Of a stretch of 64,000 bases of DNA, positions 38,418 through 48,806 are shown one piece after another. The stretch comes from Salminus brasiliensis (lineage: Eukaryota > Chordata > Actinopteri > Characiformes > Bryconidae), in the NCBI RefSeq assembly GCF_030463535.1, contig NC_132898.1, positions 25,269,162 through 25,333,161 on the forward strand, written 5' to 3'. Below the pieces are notes generated by a model, which was not told the DNA's origin, did no database searches, and saw only the letters and a program-made list of their open reading frames with translations. The position numbers were made by a program, and so were the translations under genes. Each line of letters opens with the position of its first letter. Position 1 is the first letter of the stretch.

Positions 38418-38892
38418 TACACCTATCAGCCACAACATTAGTACTATTGAAAAATATTGATTATCTTCATCTATAGTGGTTTCTGTCAGGGGGTGCAATA
38501 TATTAGGCAGCAAGTGAGACAACAAGTGACAGTTGGTTCTTAAAGGTGATTATTTGTTATAAACAGGAAGTGATGCATAAGAATCTGAGATGCTTTGACA
38601 AAGGGCCAACTGTAATCACTAGACAACCGGGTCAAAATATTTCTAAAACATCAGACAGGTCATGTGGGGGTTTTCTGGTATGCACTGGTCAGTACCTACC
38701 AAAAGTGGTCCAAGAAAGAACAACCTGTGAACCATCAAAAGAGTCATGGGCACCTTGGGCATATTGATGCTCATGGAGGTCCCAACCTCACACCTCACAA
38801 GGTCTCATGGAGTCCATGCCTCGAATGCTCAGATCAGTTGTAAATCTACGTAATATTAGGCAGGTGGTGCTATTATTATGACTGAAGTGTAC
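38418..38892 (+). mobile_element. Internally deleted Tc1-like element, type 2, copy 1
   Basis: Left terminus TACACCTATCAGCCACAACA then TTAGTA. Right terminus AGGCAGGTGGTGCTATTATT then ATGACTGAAGTGTA. The two are inverted repeats. The interior keeps the N-terminal transposase piece (words QNISKTSD and QYLPKVVQE around 38620-38720) and then jumps, after GGGCACCTTGGGCATATTGA, to C-terminal sequence (AGTCCATGCCTCGAATGCTC, AGATCAG). Most of the catalytic domain is missing. Related copies are at 41981-42490 and 63455-63835. Confidence 0.75.
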
Positions 38893-39710
38893 AGTAACAT
38901 CCCATTAGTATCATTTGTAATAATTATGATTAAATGGCCCTTTTTGTTGACTTTACATTTGAGCAATATCCCACCTGAGTACACTGTTCAGATGAGTAGG
39001 CAAGATGGCAGCGGTTTACATCACATTGTTGGCAACTGTGCTAACACAGGCCATCTGGACCTTTTCAAATATTCTCCTTTGTTGCTTAGTCCCCACTATC
39101 CCTGTTGTTTTGAAACCCTTGGTAGTGGTTTTAACGATATTTATTATCTATGCTCCATCTATAAATGCATTGTTTCATAGCTGCTATGTTGAACAAGCTT
39201 CACAAAATCGTATTCATGGAAGCGTATATATGGAAATCGATCCCAATGTTCCACAGGGAATGCAGTGCTTTAGCCCACTACAGGAAAACCAAAAGACTGT
39301 GCAAGTCCCCAGCGATGCCCTAACCAGCCATGGCCAGGAGCAGGGATAGACTGGCCATGGAGAGGAACAGGGGGATTCCCAGAGAGAGGTGAGAGTAGGG
39401 AATAATAAAATGCTTGTGTTAAACTGGTTAAAGGCCAGTAAGGTTGTACTCCAGCAGTAGAGTGCTTTCTGCTTTCACCCTCCAACAAACGTCGTGAACG
39501 CAGCCTACACTTTGGTGTCCAATCAATACCTCACATTCTGTTGCCATAGAGACTTGCTTATTCACTGTTTCCAATGAGTCATGAGACAAGTAGAGATTGT
39601 AGAGAGTGTATCACACACTTGCCATTATTATCACTCCTGCTGGCTGACCAGCAGAGATGGGGCTGCTCTAATGGGACACAGTGCAAAGCAAGTACAGTGT
39701 AACAGCCAGG

Positions 39711-39711
<1 letters not shown>

Positions 39712-39768
<57 letters not shown>
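39712..39768. repeat. TA microsatellite
   Basis: About 28 uninterrupted TA dinucleotides. It is a likely hairpin former, and no gene is nearby. Confidence 0.97.
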
Positions 39769-39773
<5 letters not shown>

Positions 39774-40924
39774 GAATACATTTTTCAATATGTTTTTCAT
39801 AGAACCTTCTACAAGACGTTGTCCATCATAAGGAAGAACTATTTAAATCATCATACGATTTAAACTATTTTTAGTTATTAGTCTATAGAATACAATTGAT
39901 TTTATAAGGCTGGCACAAGACTAGGCTAGCAATCCCATTGCTCAGCTCCCATCATGAATAGCAAAAGATCAAAATGCTGAAAACTTAGAGGTCAACTTAC
40001 ATTTAAAATCAATGATAAAATAACATTCACCCTAATAATGCACCCTACTGTACTGGCACAGACCTCCACATTGCCACATCGGCCTCCTAATTCATAACAT
40101 TGCTGACACAGCTCACATCATTTACCTCTTTAAATTCTGACAAAGCTGTGGTAAAATAAAGTTTTTATTGGCCAACTGCTGTTCATGTATTGTGTTGGAC
40201 ATGAATGTTGTTGGCTTCCAATTTTGACAGATTTCACTTGTGTAGCCCAAGACAAAAGGAAGATGAATAGAGATTTTCACAGAAAGAAAGGGAAGCATGG
40301 TTAATAAGCACTTCTCATAATGACATGGGTAAAGGCAAGGCAAACATGCTGGGAAACCATTATCACAACCTCCTAATTGCAACCACAGTAGGAGAAAAAA
40401 AGAAAAGCTTAATGACAAATCTTGTTTTTCATAGTTTTAGTGGTTTTAATGCAGGCCTAATGCAAGCACTCACTCCAAACACTCGTCTTATGGTAAGATA
40501 AAATGTTGATCAATACAGCTCATTTCCCGTTGCAGAAAAATGTCTTTCCCTGTTCTACCACACTTAATGAGGAGAGTTTCATAATTAGCTGATGATTAGT
40601 AGTTCATTTAGTTCATTCAAAACAGGATAACTACATTATTATTATTATTATTATTATTAGAGCTATATGGTAAAACTCAGTTGACAGCGTTAGGATTATG
40701 ATTAAGACCAGGCTGGGATTTTGTGTTCTGGTTAGGGACAATGTAAATAAAAAAAATAAAAAATGTGAATTTAATAGATGAATACGAATACAAATAGATG
40801 AATTAATAGTTGAACATAATATAATATAACCAGACATTTTATTAAAAACATCTACCTTGGGCTTTCACTCACTTGCCGCTTTATCAGAAACACCTACCTT
40901 GTGCTTCTGCTCACTGGCTTGGTT

Positions 40925-41432
40925 ATATCATTTGGACAAATGTATTGGGACACCTGCTCATTCATTTTTTCTTCGGAAATTAAGGTATTAAAAAAAGTTA
41001 CTCTAGCTTTTGTTGGAGTGACAGTGGAAGAAAGCTTTTTACTATATTTTGTAGTTTGCTTTGTTGTAAAGATTTGATTGCATTCGGTGACAAGAGTGTT
41101 ACTGAGGTCAGGATGTTGAAAGATCTTCACCCCACCTCATCTTAAACTCCCCAACTTATCCCCCATAAATATTGCTCCAACCGTCATTCCAGAGAACACT
41201 GCTCCACAGCTCAATGCTAGCCCACACCTGGCATTAGGAATTAGGGCAACAGGTTCATGTTTATCTGCTACAGAGAGTCCTATTCTTTTGCCAAGACTTC
41301 TCTAGAGACTAGACGAGCTGTGTGTGTGCATGTGTGCATTTGCACATCTGTGTCAGCAATGGGTCCAACTTGAGTTAGCTGAATACATTCATTAGAAAGG
41401 ATGTCCACAAACATTTGGACATGTAGTGTACT
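40925..41432 (+). mobile_element. Tc1-type MITE, copy G (most complete)
   Basis: Left end TTGGACAAATGTATTGGGAC then ACCTGCTCATTCAT. Right end TGTCCACAAACATTTGGACA then TGTAGTGTA. All internal landmarks of the family are present in order, including 'GATTTGATTGCATTCGGTGA', 'GCTCCACAGCTCAATGCTAG', 'CTACAGAGAGTCCTATTCTT' and 'GTGTCAGCAATGGGTCCAAC'. At about 508 bp it is the best template in the window for the family's full structure. Confidence 0.85.
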
Positions 41433-41980
41433 TTTACTTGCTGGCCACTTAAATAAATTGTCTGCATTCTGCCCCTCACTGCGACCCCTCTGTTAACTGC
41501 AGGAACTCCCTCCTCTACCTGTGATGTGTAGCAGAGCTGCTTGCAGGTTAGCACAGCAGACTCAGGTGGAGTGTAATATTTACTCTAGGTGTTTCTGACG
41601 CAGGCAGAGCAGACCTGCTCTTATCCGAGCGAGCCTTGTGGTCCGTTCTCATTTCTGCTGCTCTGCTCACCGTCTCTGGTCTCCGGGCTAATTAACCCAG
41701 ATGAGGGATGATATTAATATCACCGTGGAGATGAAGACGGGTCCAGGCTGGAAATGGGGCAAAGGCATGAAGGAGAGAGAGGGGCCGGATTTAAGAATGG
41801 AGACTTTGTTGAAGTGGGTCACTCCAGCCCCCTCCATCAGCGGCTGGGGAGAAATATCTGTTACTATATCCAAACACCCAAAGGCTCTTTTTAATTGCTT
41901 ATTACCCCTGAGCTTTGGGTCCAATGAAAAGCTTTCAGTGCTCTTAAAGGGGAAGGAGACTCTGTAGAGCATCTGTAATG

Positions 41981-42490
41981 TGTGTCGACCGGCCATAACA
42001 TTAGTACCACTGACAGGTGAAGTGAAAAACAATGACTATCTTCATCTACAGTGTAACTCTGTCAATGGGTGGATATATTAGGCAACAAGTAAACAGTCAG
42101 TTCTTAAACTTGATGTGGATGAAAGCAGTAAAGAAGGGTCAAGAGTAAGGATCTGAGCCACGCTGACAAGGGTCAAGTTATGATGGCAAGACGGCTGGGT
42201 CAGAACATCTCCAAATCATCAGGTCTTGTGAGGCGTTCACAGTATGCAGTGAACCAACAAAAAGTGGTTCAAGAAAAGACAATCAGTGAACTGGCAACAG
42301 GGTCATGGGCACCGAAGGCTTCATGGAGGCCCCACCTCATAACTTACAGGAATGAAAGGATCTGATGCTTTTGTCTTGGGGCCAGAGAACACAGGACGCC
42401 TTCAGAGTTCTTGTGAAGTCGATACCTTCAATGGTCAGATCTATTGTGGTGGCATAATGGACAGGTGGTGTCAAATATACAGCTGCAACA
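41981..42490 (+). mobile_element. Internally deleted Tc1-like element, type 2, copy 2
   Basis: Left terminus GTCGACCGGCCATAACATTA then GTACCAC. The transposase N-terminal part reads MARRLGQNISKSSGLVRRSQ from about 42183. After GTCATGGGCACCGAAGGC the sequence jumps to C-terminal transposase DNA (TTCATGGAGGCCCCACCTCA, then 'CTTACAGGAATGAAAGGATC'). The right end is near TAATGGACAGGTGGTGTC. The fusion point differs from that in copies 1 and 3. Confidence 0.75.
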
Positions 42491-42552
42491 TATACTTATG
42501 TAAACACAATGTAAAGGTTCTAGAAAGAACAATTATTAATTAATTCATTAAT

Positions 42553-42835
42553 TAGTGGTGGCTCAGCGGTTAGATCGCTGGGCTATCGACAACAGGGTTG
42601 TGGGTTCGATTCCCGGGCTTGGCAAGCTGCCACTGTTGGGCCCTTGAGCAAGGCCCTTTACCCTCTCTGCTCCCCGGGTGCTGGAGTTGGCTGCCCACCG
42701 CTCTGGGTATGTGTGTGTACTCACTGCCTCTAGTTCACTAGTGTGTGTGTGTGTGTGTGTGTTAACTACCACAGATGGGTTAAATGCACAGGACACATTT
42801 CGCTGTACAGTGTACGTTTACCTTTTTAAATTGAA
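42553..42835 (+). mobile_element. tRNA-derived SINE, family 2, copy 2
   Basis: Intact A box (TGGTGGCTCAGCGGTTAGAT) and intact B box (GTGGGTTCGATTCCCGGGCT), followed by GGCAAGCTGCCACTGTTGGG, CCTTGAGCAAGGCCCTTTAC and a long tail with a GT microsatellite (42738-42762) and GATGGGTTAAATGCA. It is much better preserved than the copy at 28155, so probably younger. Confidence 0.88.
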
Positions 42836-43011
42836 ATAGAACCTTCAGTAGAGTTTTGTAAATGTAACATGAGGGCAAAGACATGACATAGTATGGAACA
42901 TATTCATAGTAAGGTCTTGCACTGATTAATGTCAATGTTCATAAGTTCACCATCAGCCAAACACGGAACAAGAGTGATGCGCATTGTAGAATACCAGAAT
43001 AGCATGAAGGA

Positions 43012-43281
43012 TGCTGCTCCTCTTTAAAAAGAACACTTCTGGCCTTCTGAGGTTTGCTCAAGATCACATGAGCAAACTAGAAGCCCATTTAAAGACAGAT
43101 TCTGGACTGCACCATCAAATTCTTCAGGAATTCTTCTGAACACAGGGTTATCTGTTTGTGAACTCAAGCATAACGGTCAGTGGGTCATGCAGCAAGACAA
43201 CAACCATACATACATAGTCTACAAAGACATGGTTAAACTAGGACAAATGTAACATTTTGGAATGGCCAAGACAAATTCAGA
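43012..43281 (+). pseudogene. Highly decayed Tc1-like transposase fragment
   Basis: Words characteristic of another Tc1 lineage occur in the right order: GATGCTGCTCCTCTTTAAAA, GAGGTTTGCTCAAGATCACA, then GTGGGTCATGCAGCAAGACA followed by ACAACC (translating VMQQDNN, the second catalytic Asp region), and TTTTGGAATGGCCAAGACAA. Stops and frameshifts interrupt it and most of the middle is gone. I see no terminal repeats. Confidence 0.6.
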
Positions 43282-44070
43282 TAATATTCTGCTCACCACA
43301 GAACAGCTAAAAGCCACTGCTAAGCTACCTCGGCTACAGATCCTCAGAGAATCAGACAGCCCAGTGCAGCTGCTACTGACTAACTGCTGAGCTACCGACA
43401 GTGTCGAGAATAAAAATGAGTGTCTGAGAGAGTCAGGCGACAGTTTCTGCTGTGTTTGGACTCGCTAGCCGGTGTTCTAAGCTTAGATAAGTTTGCCTGC
43501 AGGCTAAATACCGCAGCACAGGCTGTCAAATCACACACATTTCGACTGTTTCAGGCCTATTTAGCAGAATGGTTTATCCAGGTTTGCTTGTTTTCCATTT
43601 TAATTGATCTCAGCATCTCACTAAACTCACAACTACGGTGGGCTTGTTTTTCCTCCCATTTGTTTTTAGAGTGTGACGCCACCAATCAGTAAGCTCCCAC
43701 AGAGCCCCCACCCTCCCTGTTGCTCACTTGAATGCACCTGGAGGGAGATGAGCTGATTAGGCTGTGTACTAGATAGACATAGAACGGAAATTTGACACAT
43801 TAATTTGGAAATTACGGTTCTCAGTTTCAGATTCCAGCAATATTTTTTCACCTTCCTCAATAAATGCATGTAAAAACATATAAAAGTAAAAAAAAAAAAG
43901 GTATATTAATCTAGATTATTAAACACAGATCTGTTCACATTTCAGGTCAAATTTCTGTAGAAAATGTTTTATTTTATTTAATGCATTCACAACCTTTTGT
44001 GAGGAACCCGGACAATAAATAGACTTGCAAAGTCTGATGTTTGGTAACTAATATAAAACTGGTAATGTAC

Positions 44071-44076
44071 TTTATT
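44071..44076 (-). terminator. Poly(A) signal for the SETMAR-family gene
   Basis: AATAAA on the minus strand, about 80 nt after the stop codon at 44157. It gives a short 3' UTR. Confidence 0.55.
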
Positions 44077-44156
44077 TTTTCATAATCAGAAGTCCTTTAT
44101 AGTTTTACTGTGTTACAACTGGATACATCAGTGAAGAACCTAAGAACACTATAAAG

Positions 44157-44936
44157 TCAGTGCAGGACTGAGATATCTAGAGGTAAAAACCCAGAGCAGT
44201 TCAGGGCTCCACAGCGACATTCTTTCCTCTGAAGAGCTCCAGTGTCCACCTGTGCTTCCAGCCCATGCGTTGATGTGTTGGCAACATGTCCTCCAGAGTA
44301 GTCGAAGGTGAGCTCCTCACCCATTTCCACGTCTCTTCTAGTGAACAGCGCCAACCTGGGCACCAGCGAGTGCACGCGCACTGGCACCATCACCAGGTTA
44401 GGCTGGCAGGAGTGGTTCAGAAAGCGTCCCACATTGCCCACAGCAGCCGGGTCTACAAATGTCCGGCTGAACTCCTGCCCACCCCTGTGCTCCTGGACAG
44501 CGATAATGTAGTTCATGTCGTCAGAAGTCTGAGACAGCTGCCTCTGGCGTGCCTCCTGGAATCCAATCACCTCCCCAGCATACTCACAAACAAAGGAGCC
44601 TCGTGGGATCTGTTCCAGAGCCAAAACCCCCCAGCCACGGTCCTGAGTACGAAAGGCACCCAGCTGCACCTTCAGGCCGCTCTGGACCAGGCGTGACTGG
44701 CAGGACTCGCTGCACTCACACAGGACATTGCACTCGAACACAGGCTGGCTATAAGATTGGTCGGCCTTGTCTTCTCGCTGCTCTGCCAGACGGCCCTTGC
44801 TGGTATAGGCCTGACCGAAGCACAGACACGGGCAGCTATCTGGCAGGCAGGTCTGTGACCGGCAAGAGCAGCCAGGCAGCGTCACCTCACTTGGGTCAAC
44901 TTCACAGCCGGGGCCCTGGACACTCTCTGGACTGTA
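44157..44936 (-). CDS. setmar: SETMAR-family histone-lysine methyltransferase, exon 2 (residues 34-292, stop)
   Basis: This exon carries the whole methyltransferase: a zinc-binding pre-SET region (about residues 52-112, PGCSCRSQTCLPDSCPC then ECNVLCECSESC), a SET domain (about 118-248) and a post-SET motif (CRCGALNC, 273-280). SAM-site and catalytic landmarks are present: GWG at 134-136, RFLNHSC at 204-210 and the FDY tyrosine at 246. The family methylates histone H3 (mainly K36 in the human protein) in the nucleus. The acceptor TCCTGCAG precedes TAC-AGT-CCA in phase 0. The protein ends 12 residues after the post-SET cysteines with a normal stop. No mariner transposase follows, as expected outside anthropoid primates. 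Alignment with human SETMAR is continuous. Confidence 0.95.
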   Translation of the reverse strand, partial: YSPESVQGPGCEVDPSEVTLPGCSCRSQTCLPDSCPCLCFGQAYTSKGRLAEQREDKADQSYSQPVFECNVLCECSESCQSRLVQSGLKVQLGAFRTQDRGWGVLALEQIPRGSFVCEYAGEVIGFQEARQRQLSQTSDDMNYIIAVQEHRGGQEFSRTFVDPAAVGNVGRFLNHSCQPNLVMVPVRVHSLVPRLALFTRRDVEMGEELTFDYSGGHVANTSTHGLEAQVDTGALQRKECRCGALNCSGFLPLDISVLH

Positions 44937-45431
44937 CTGCAGGACACAGATCGAAGACAGATAACACAGAATCAGCATCCAAAAAAAAATCATATTGATA
45001 CATACAATTTACATTTACACAGTTATATTCAAAGCTACTAATGTAAAACCTAACTACATTAATCCAAAGTGGAACTGGAAGTTTTAATGGGCCTCTTTTT
45101 TAAACATGGAAAATGGCATCTCCTTGCATCCCTCCTTACTTTTTATTTTATTCCAAAATGCTTAGTGTAGTCTTCCACTATTTGAGCCCTTTCCTGCACT
45201 CTGGGAACCGACACCTGTAATCAGTGTGGGGTGAGAAAGTGGAACTGTGCTCCCATCTAGTGGCCGTAAAGAGGCACTACAAGGCAGCACACAAACAAAA
45301 ACAATACAAAACTTAATAAAAATATATAAACAAAAATTATAATAACAATATCCTTTAAACACACAAGGGTGCAGGTCACCGCACGCTTTGTCGTGCTTTG
45401 TAAAAACGAAAGATATAAAAAAAAATTGTAC

Positions 45432-45530
45432 CTGGAACTTGGGGAAAGAGTCCTCGCTCGTATTGGTTTCTATTAAAACGGGAACATTTTCCAAACCATT
45501 GCTTAAATCCCGACCAAAGGAGGGCATCAT
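45432..45530 (-). CDS. setmar: SETMAR-family gene, exon 1 (residues 1-33)
   Basis: Starts ATG-ATG at 45530 and runs 33 codons (MMPSFGRDLSNGLENVPVLI to SFPKFQ). It ends at a consensus donor CAG|GTACAA in phase 0, which matches the phase-0 acceptor at 44936. The N-terminal segment is poorly conserved in the family, but the FQ-Y junction falls at the same place as in the human gene. The second Met could also serve as start. Together the exons give 292 residues. The intron is 495 bp. Upstream DNA (45531-45660) is GC-rich with several CpGs and probably holds the promoter. Confidence 0.85.
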
Positions 45531-47545
45531 TCTCCCATCTGCACCTCCTCACCACCCCTAAGGGAGAGAACCTCTAATACAGACTACAGCCGCCAAGACA
45601 GCTCCCATCTACCCAGCTACAGCAGCAATGCGCTGCAGAAACGCAGAACACGGAAGCGTCGCAGGAATGTGCTTCAAAATAAAAGTCCCTTACTCAGGAG
45701 TCACAAAGTCACATGACCTGTGCGCCACTAGTGAGGCCAGTATCTTCTGTTGATTTGTGCTACCTTATCAAAATGTCCCACCATAAAATTTATTTCTAGG
45801 TATTATTTTACTATTAAACATATAAACTATACATAAGCTATTAGGACAGCCTATAAATATATCATAAAATGCCCCCAGTATTAGAACAGTGTGTAGGAGG
45901 ATATCCTTTATACATCCATATGTATTCAATATGTAATATTCAACACTGATTTTCCATTATGCATTTGTGGAACAATTGCAGAAAAAAATAGTCCTTGTTT
46001 ATCTTTTTTTTTTTTTTTTTTTTTTTTAACACACCAGTTTAGTTGCACTACAGAATATTTCCTAACACAAGAAATAACACTAAAGGTCCTATCTTACTCC
46101 TAGTAGTAATAATAGTAACGGTAAAAAACATAGGTGCGCCACTGACCGAAAACAACCTAGGCAGAAGTCAACAGTTAGACAGACATTGCTATGTTGGCAG
46201 TGAGTTGTAAACACAGGGGTGTGCTCAGCGCGCGTACACCCCAGCTTTGCCCCTTTGAAATAGCAATCCGTCAGAGAGACCGCACCTGGGTCTTAATGGC
46301 AATGGCAAGTGACACGCTTTGGTTCATGGTTTAATTAAGACCTAGTACAAGCCTTTTGCATGTTTGGAGCAGCGCAAGGCGTACTTTTCCATCATTACGA
46401 TAGCAAAGACACACCGACACGGCCTAAACCAAGCTGCGCTGTGCACGGTTGACAGCTCGCCTAAAGATCGCTAAAATATGGCCCTATATAATATACCCCA
46501 TTAAATACAACCCTGGTGTTTATTATTTTTGTTTAAAAAAAAAAAAAAAAAAAAAAAAAGCACAATCCTGGCTGTAACTTGATTTTTTTTTATTTCCTTT
46601 TTAAACCACAAAACATCAATGTATGAGCATTAAATAAAACACAAAACAGCACTGCTGCAGATGCACCCGCCACTTCAACAGGGTCTGATTGGCACTTTAG
46701 AAACTCCCCCCACCCACCACACGTTATCATGTGCTTTGTAAAGCTGCTAAGATGCTCTATTGAATGAGACTGTCACAGGGTAGCCACTTATCTGCAATTG
46801 CAGGCTTTTGCATTTTTAGCAATTATCAAAAAGAAAATATTTAGAAACTAGTTAAACACATTGGGGGGAAATTAAACAACAATTAGCACAATTTTTTTTG
46901 TTCTGTTAAAAAAAAAAAGAAAAAAAAAAAGAAAAGAAAATTAACCGTTTGCATCTGGAAGGCATCCAGGCTATTCTTCAGTCCATGTTATATTTACTAC
47001 TAACTTTACTGAACACCACTCAATGTTTCTAAAAGGTTTAGTGTCTGAGTTTGCATGTTTAGAACAGCTGGTCAAGCTAGAGAGCAAAGTTAAAAAGAGG
47101 ACCAATCGTATGTGCAAGCACCACAAAGACAGTAACAATTCGACAGACCCAAACTGAGGATCGAAAATAAAACAATGTTGTTCATACTGAGGCAGAAATC
47201 GTGGAACATAGTTAAAATGCTCATAGACGTCATCACAATGGTCCCACACGTTAAAGCCCCAATCAGGAACTGCTGCAGCCGCTCAAAACAGAGAGTTTCA
47301 AAGAATGCCCCCTATAAACGTAAAATGTGCATGATTTCCATATTCTCTCTTCTTTTTTTCTTTTCTTGCGAAAACAGAACTCAGAAACAGTCCTGTGGTG
47401 CTGCTTCAGCAGTTCCTGATTTGGGCTTTAAGAGGCTGGTCTAAAACAGTCAGTCAAGTGACAGTTGGTTGAGTTGTTGAACTTGAATGGAAAAGGAGGA
47501 AAAAACGGAGTGTGGCCATTTTTCTCGTCCTCTGCGTCAAGACGC
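45531..47545. other. Interval between the SETMAR-family gene and brk1 coding end
   Basis: Includes the probable SETMAR-family promoter (45531-45700), a 507-bp segment bracketed by a T24 and an A25 homopolymer (46004-46559) and the likely 3' UTR of brk1 (candidate AATAAA on the minus strand at 46589-46594). A-rich tracts also lie at 46909-46942. No further coding exon was recognised. Confidence 0.6.
46004..46559. repeat. Segment flanked by T24 and A25 homopolymers
   Basis: T24 at 46004-46027 and A25 at 46535-46559 enclose 507 bp that is richer in CpG than its surroundings (for example GTGCTCAGCGCGCGTACACC). The ends are inverted relative to each other, as AACACACCAG next to the T tract resembles AACACCAGGG read inwards from the other end. 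It looks like a retro- or DNA-element insertion, but I cannot name the family. Confidence 0.45.
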
Positions 47546-47572
47546 TTAGGTCAACGTTTCCCCTTTCGTAAC
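47546..47572 (-). CDS. brk1: brk1 exon 3 (residues 68-75, stop)
   Basis: Eight codons (VTKGETLT) and TAA. The acceptor TTTCTCTTCAAG precedes GTT-ACG in phase 0, matching the exon 2 donor. The tail is identical to the known vertebrate BRK1 C-terminus. The long 3' UTR lies to the left. Confidence 0.95.
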   Translation of the reverse strand, partial: VTKGETLT

Positions 47573-48723
47573 CTTGAAGAGAAAAAGAGAAAGAAGGGCA
47601 GGCAGTGAGTTGAGTGCGACATTTTGTGTGAACTACAAACCACTGTATTTCAGAGCTACATTCAACCTAAAGCTTGTGTGTAGCAAGTAAACACTACAAT
47701 TATTAACTAGTTTTCCTTTAGAAAAAGACCACCTAGACCCTTAGAGCAGTCATGACAGCTTCATGTATAATAGGTCAGTTATGGTCACAGTGCAGAGGTT
47801 ATGATGTTAAGCCTATATACAAAAGCTGGGGCTGAAGAAGGAATCACTGATCAATGCAATCTGCCTGCACGTAAGCATCACTTAAACCTTTACAGATGTT
47901 AAATGGACACTCTAGCCAAAAAGAAAGATTTAACCATTGATCCCTCTGTTGAAAACATCCTTCAATACCTCCTACAGTGATGCTGTAGCATCTCCAAACT
48001 GGGTCTTACTGCTTTAAAACTAAGAAACTCCCTTTCTGATGATCTTTTTGAAGATGGAAGGAGCTTTTTTAACGTGACGTTTGCTCGTTTCTTTTCTTTA
48101 GCTAAATATTTAGCACTTACCAGATGAGCTTGTTAACCACCACATTCAGTTTCATTCTGAGCTGTAACACTATGGTCCAACTCACCAATTTCCTGCTTCG
48201 AGGTTACAGCTGTACCACTAATGCACAATGCATACTTGCAAAATGTCCTTCCTATGACATATGCATAACATCCCCCTGCCAATAATGCACTAATGATACC
48301 TGTGTGGAGTTCTGTATCTAATTAAAAAGATAATTTAGCTTATATCTACCCAACTATCCAACCTCTTAAGCTTGTTTTGTTACCATGCATTTAGGACAGT
48401 TCCTGTTTCAGACGGGGCTGCCCTGCATTGTAATATGGGAGAGGCTAGACAGCTGTAGGCTAAATATTCAAAAGTACTCTATGTAAAAGCACTGTTTTTT
48501 GTGACATCCTAAAGCATTACATTTAAAACAGGCTGGATTTGCAGCCTAGTTTGCTTATATGGATTCCAGGTACTTTCCAGGAAAATATCGGAGCACCAAT
48601 CGTCACAGCTCCACAGCCAATGGGGGCTTTGTGACCTAATTGAACCCACACAGATGAACCAAGGCTCTGCGGAACAGTGCATGACGCTGGTAAAGGGCTT
48701 TTTCACACCACTTATGCACTTAC

Positions 48724-48806
48724 TCTGGCTTCAATGTACTCAATCCTCCTCTCCAGGGCGGTCAGCTTCTCATTCAGGGTGGCTAAGCGGGACCTGCAGG
48801 ACATAT
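48724..48806 (-). CDS. brk1: brk1 exon 2 (residues 40-67)
   Basis: 83 nt. The acceptor TTCTTCACCAG supplies two bases completing Asp40 (G|AT). The translation is [20 protein letters not shown] then RIEYIEAR, ending before the donor AGA|GTAAGT. This is the second part of the single long alpha helix by which BRK1 (HSPC300) packs against WAVE and Abi in the WAVE regulatory complex. Confidence 0.96.

Larger units (their letters stand above)
25861..44070. other. Gene-poor interval between itpr1 and the SETMAR-family gene
   Basis: About 18 kb in which I find no convincing exon. It holds SINEs (28155-28395 and 42553-42835), microsatellites, several decayed minisatellites (30080-30415, 32050-32205, 37490-37775), a GT/CA pair (28858-28910 and 29054-29095), a GA tract (34052-34136), a TA tract (39712-39768), two Tc1-derived deletion products (38418-38892 and 41981-42490), a Tc1 relic (43012-43281) and MITE copies F and G. 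Human SUMF1 would be expected here by position, but none of its exons was recognised. Confidence 0.6.

Noticed and set aside
39005-39349. 114-codon hydrophobic open frame (MAAVYITLLATVL...)
   Set aside because: It resembles a membrane protein at first sight but overlaps a second open frame. It matches no family I know, lacks splice or poly(A) context, and sits in repeat-rich intergenic DNA. A transcript would be needed to revive it.
43420-43692. 90-codon open frame upstream of the SETMAR-family gene's 3' end
   Set aside because: It begins with a non-ATG codon in this frame and has no homology or splice signals that I recognise.
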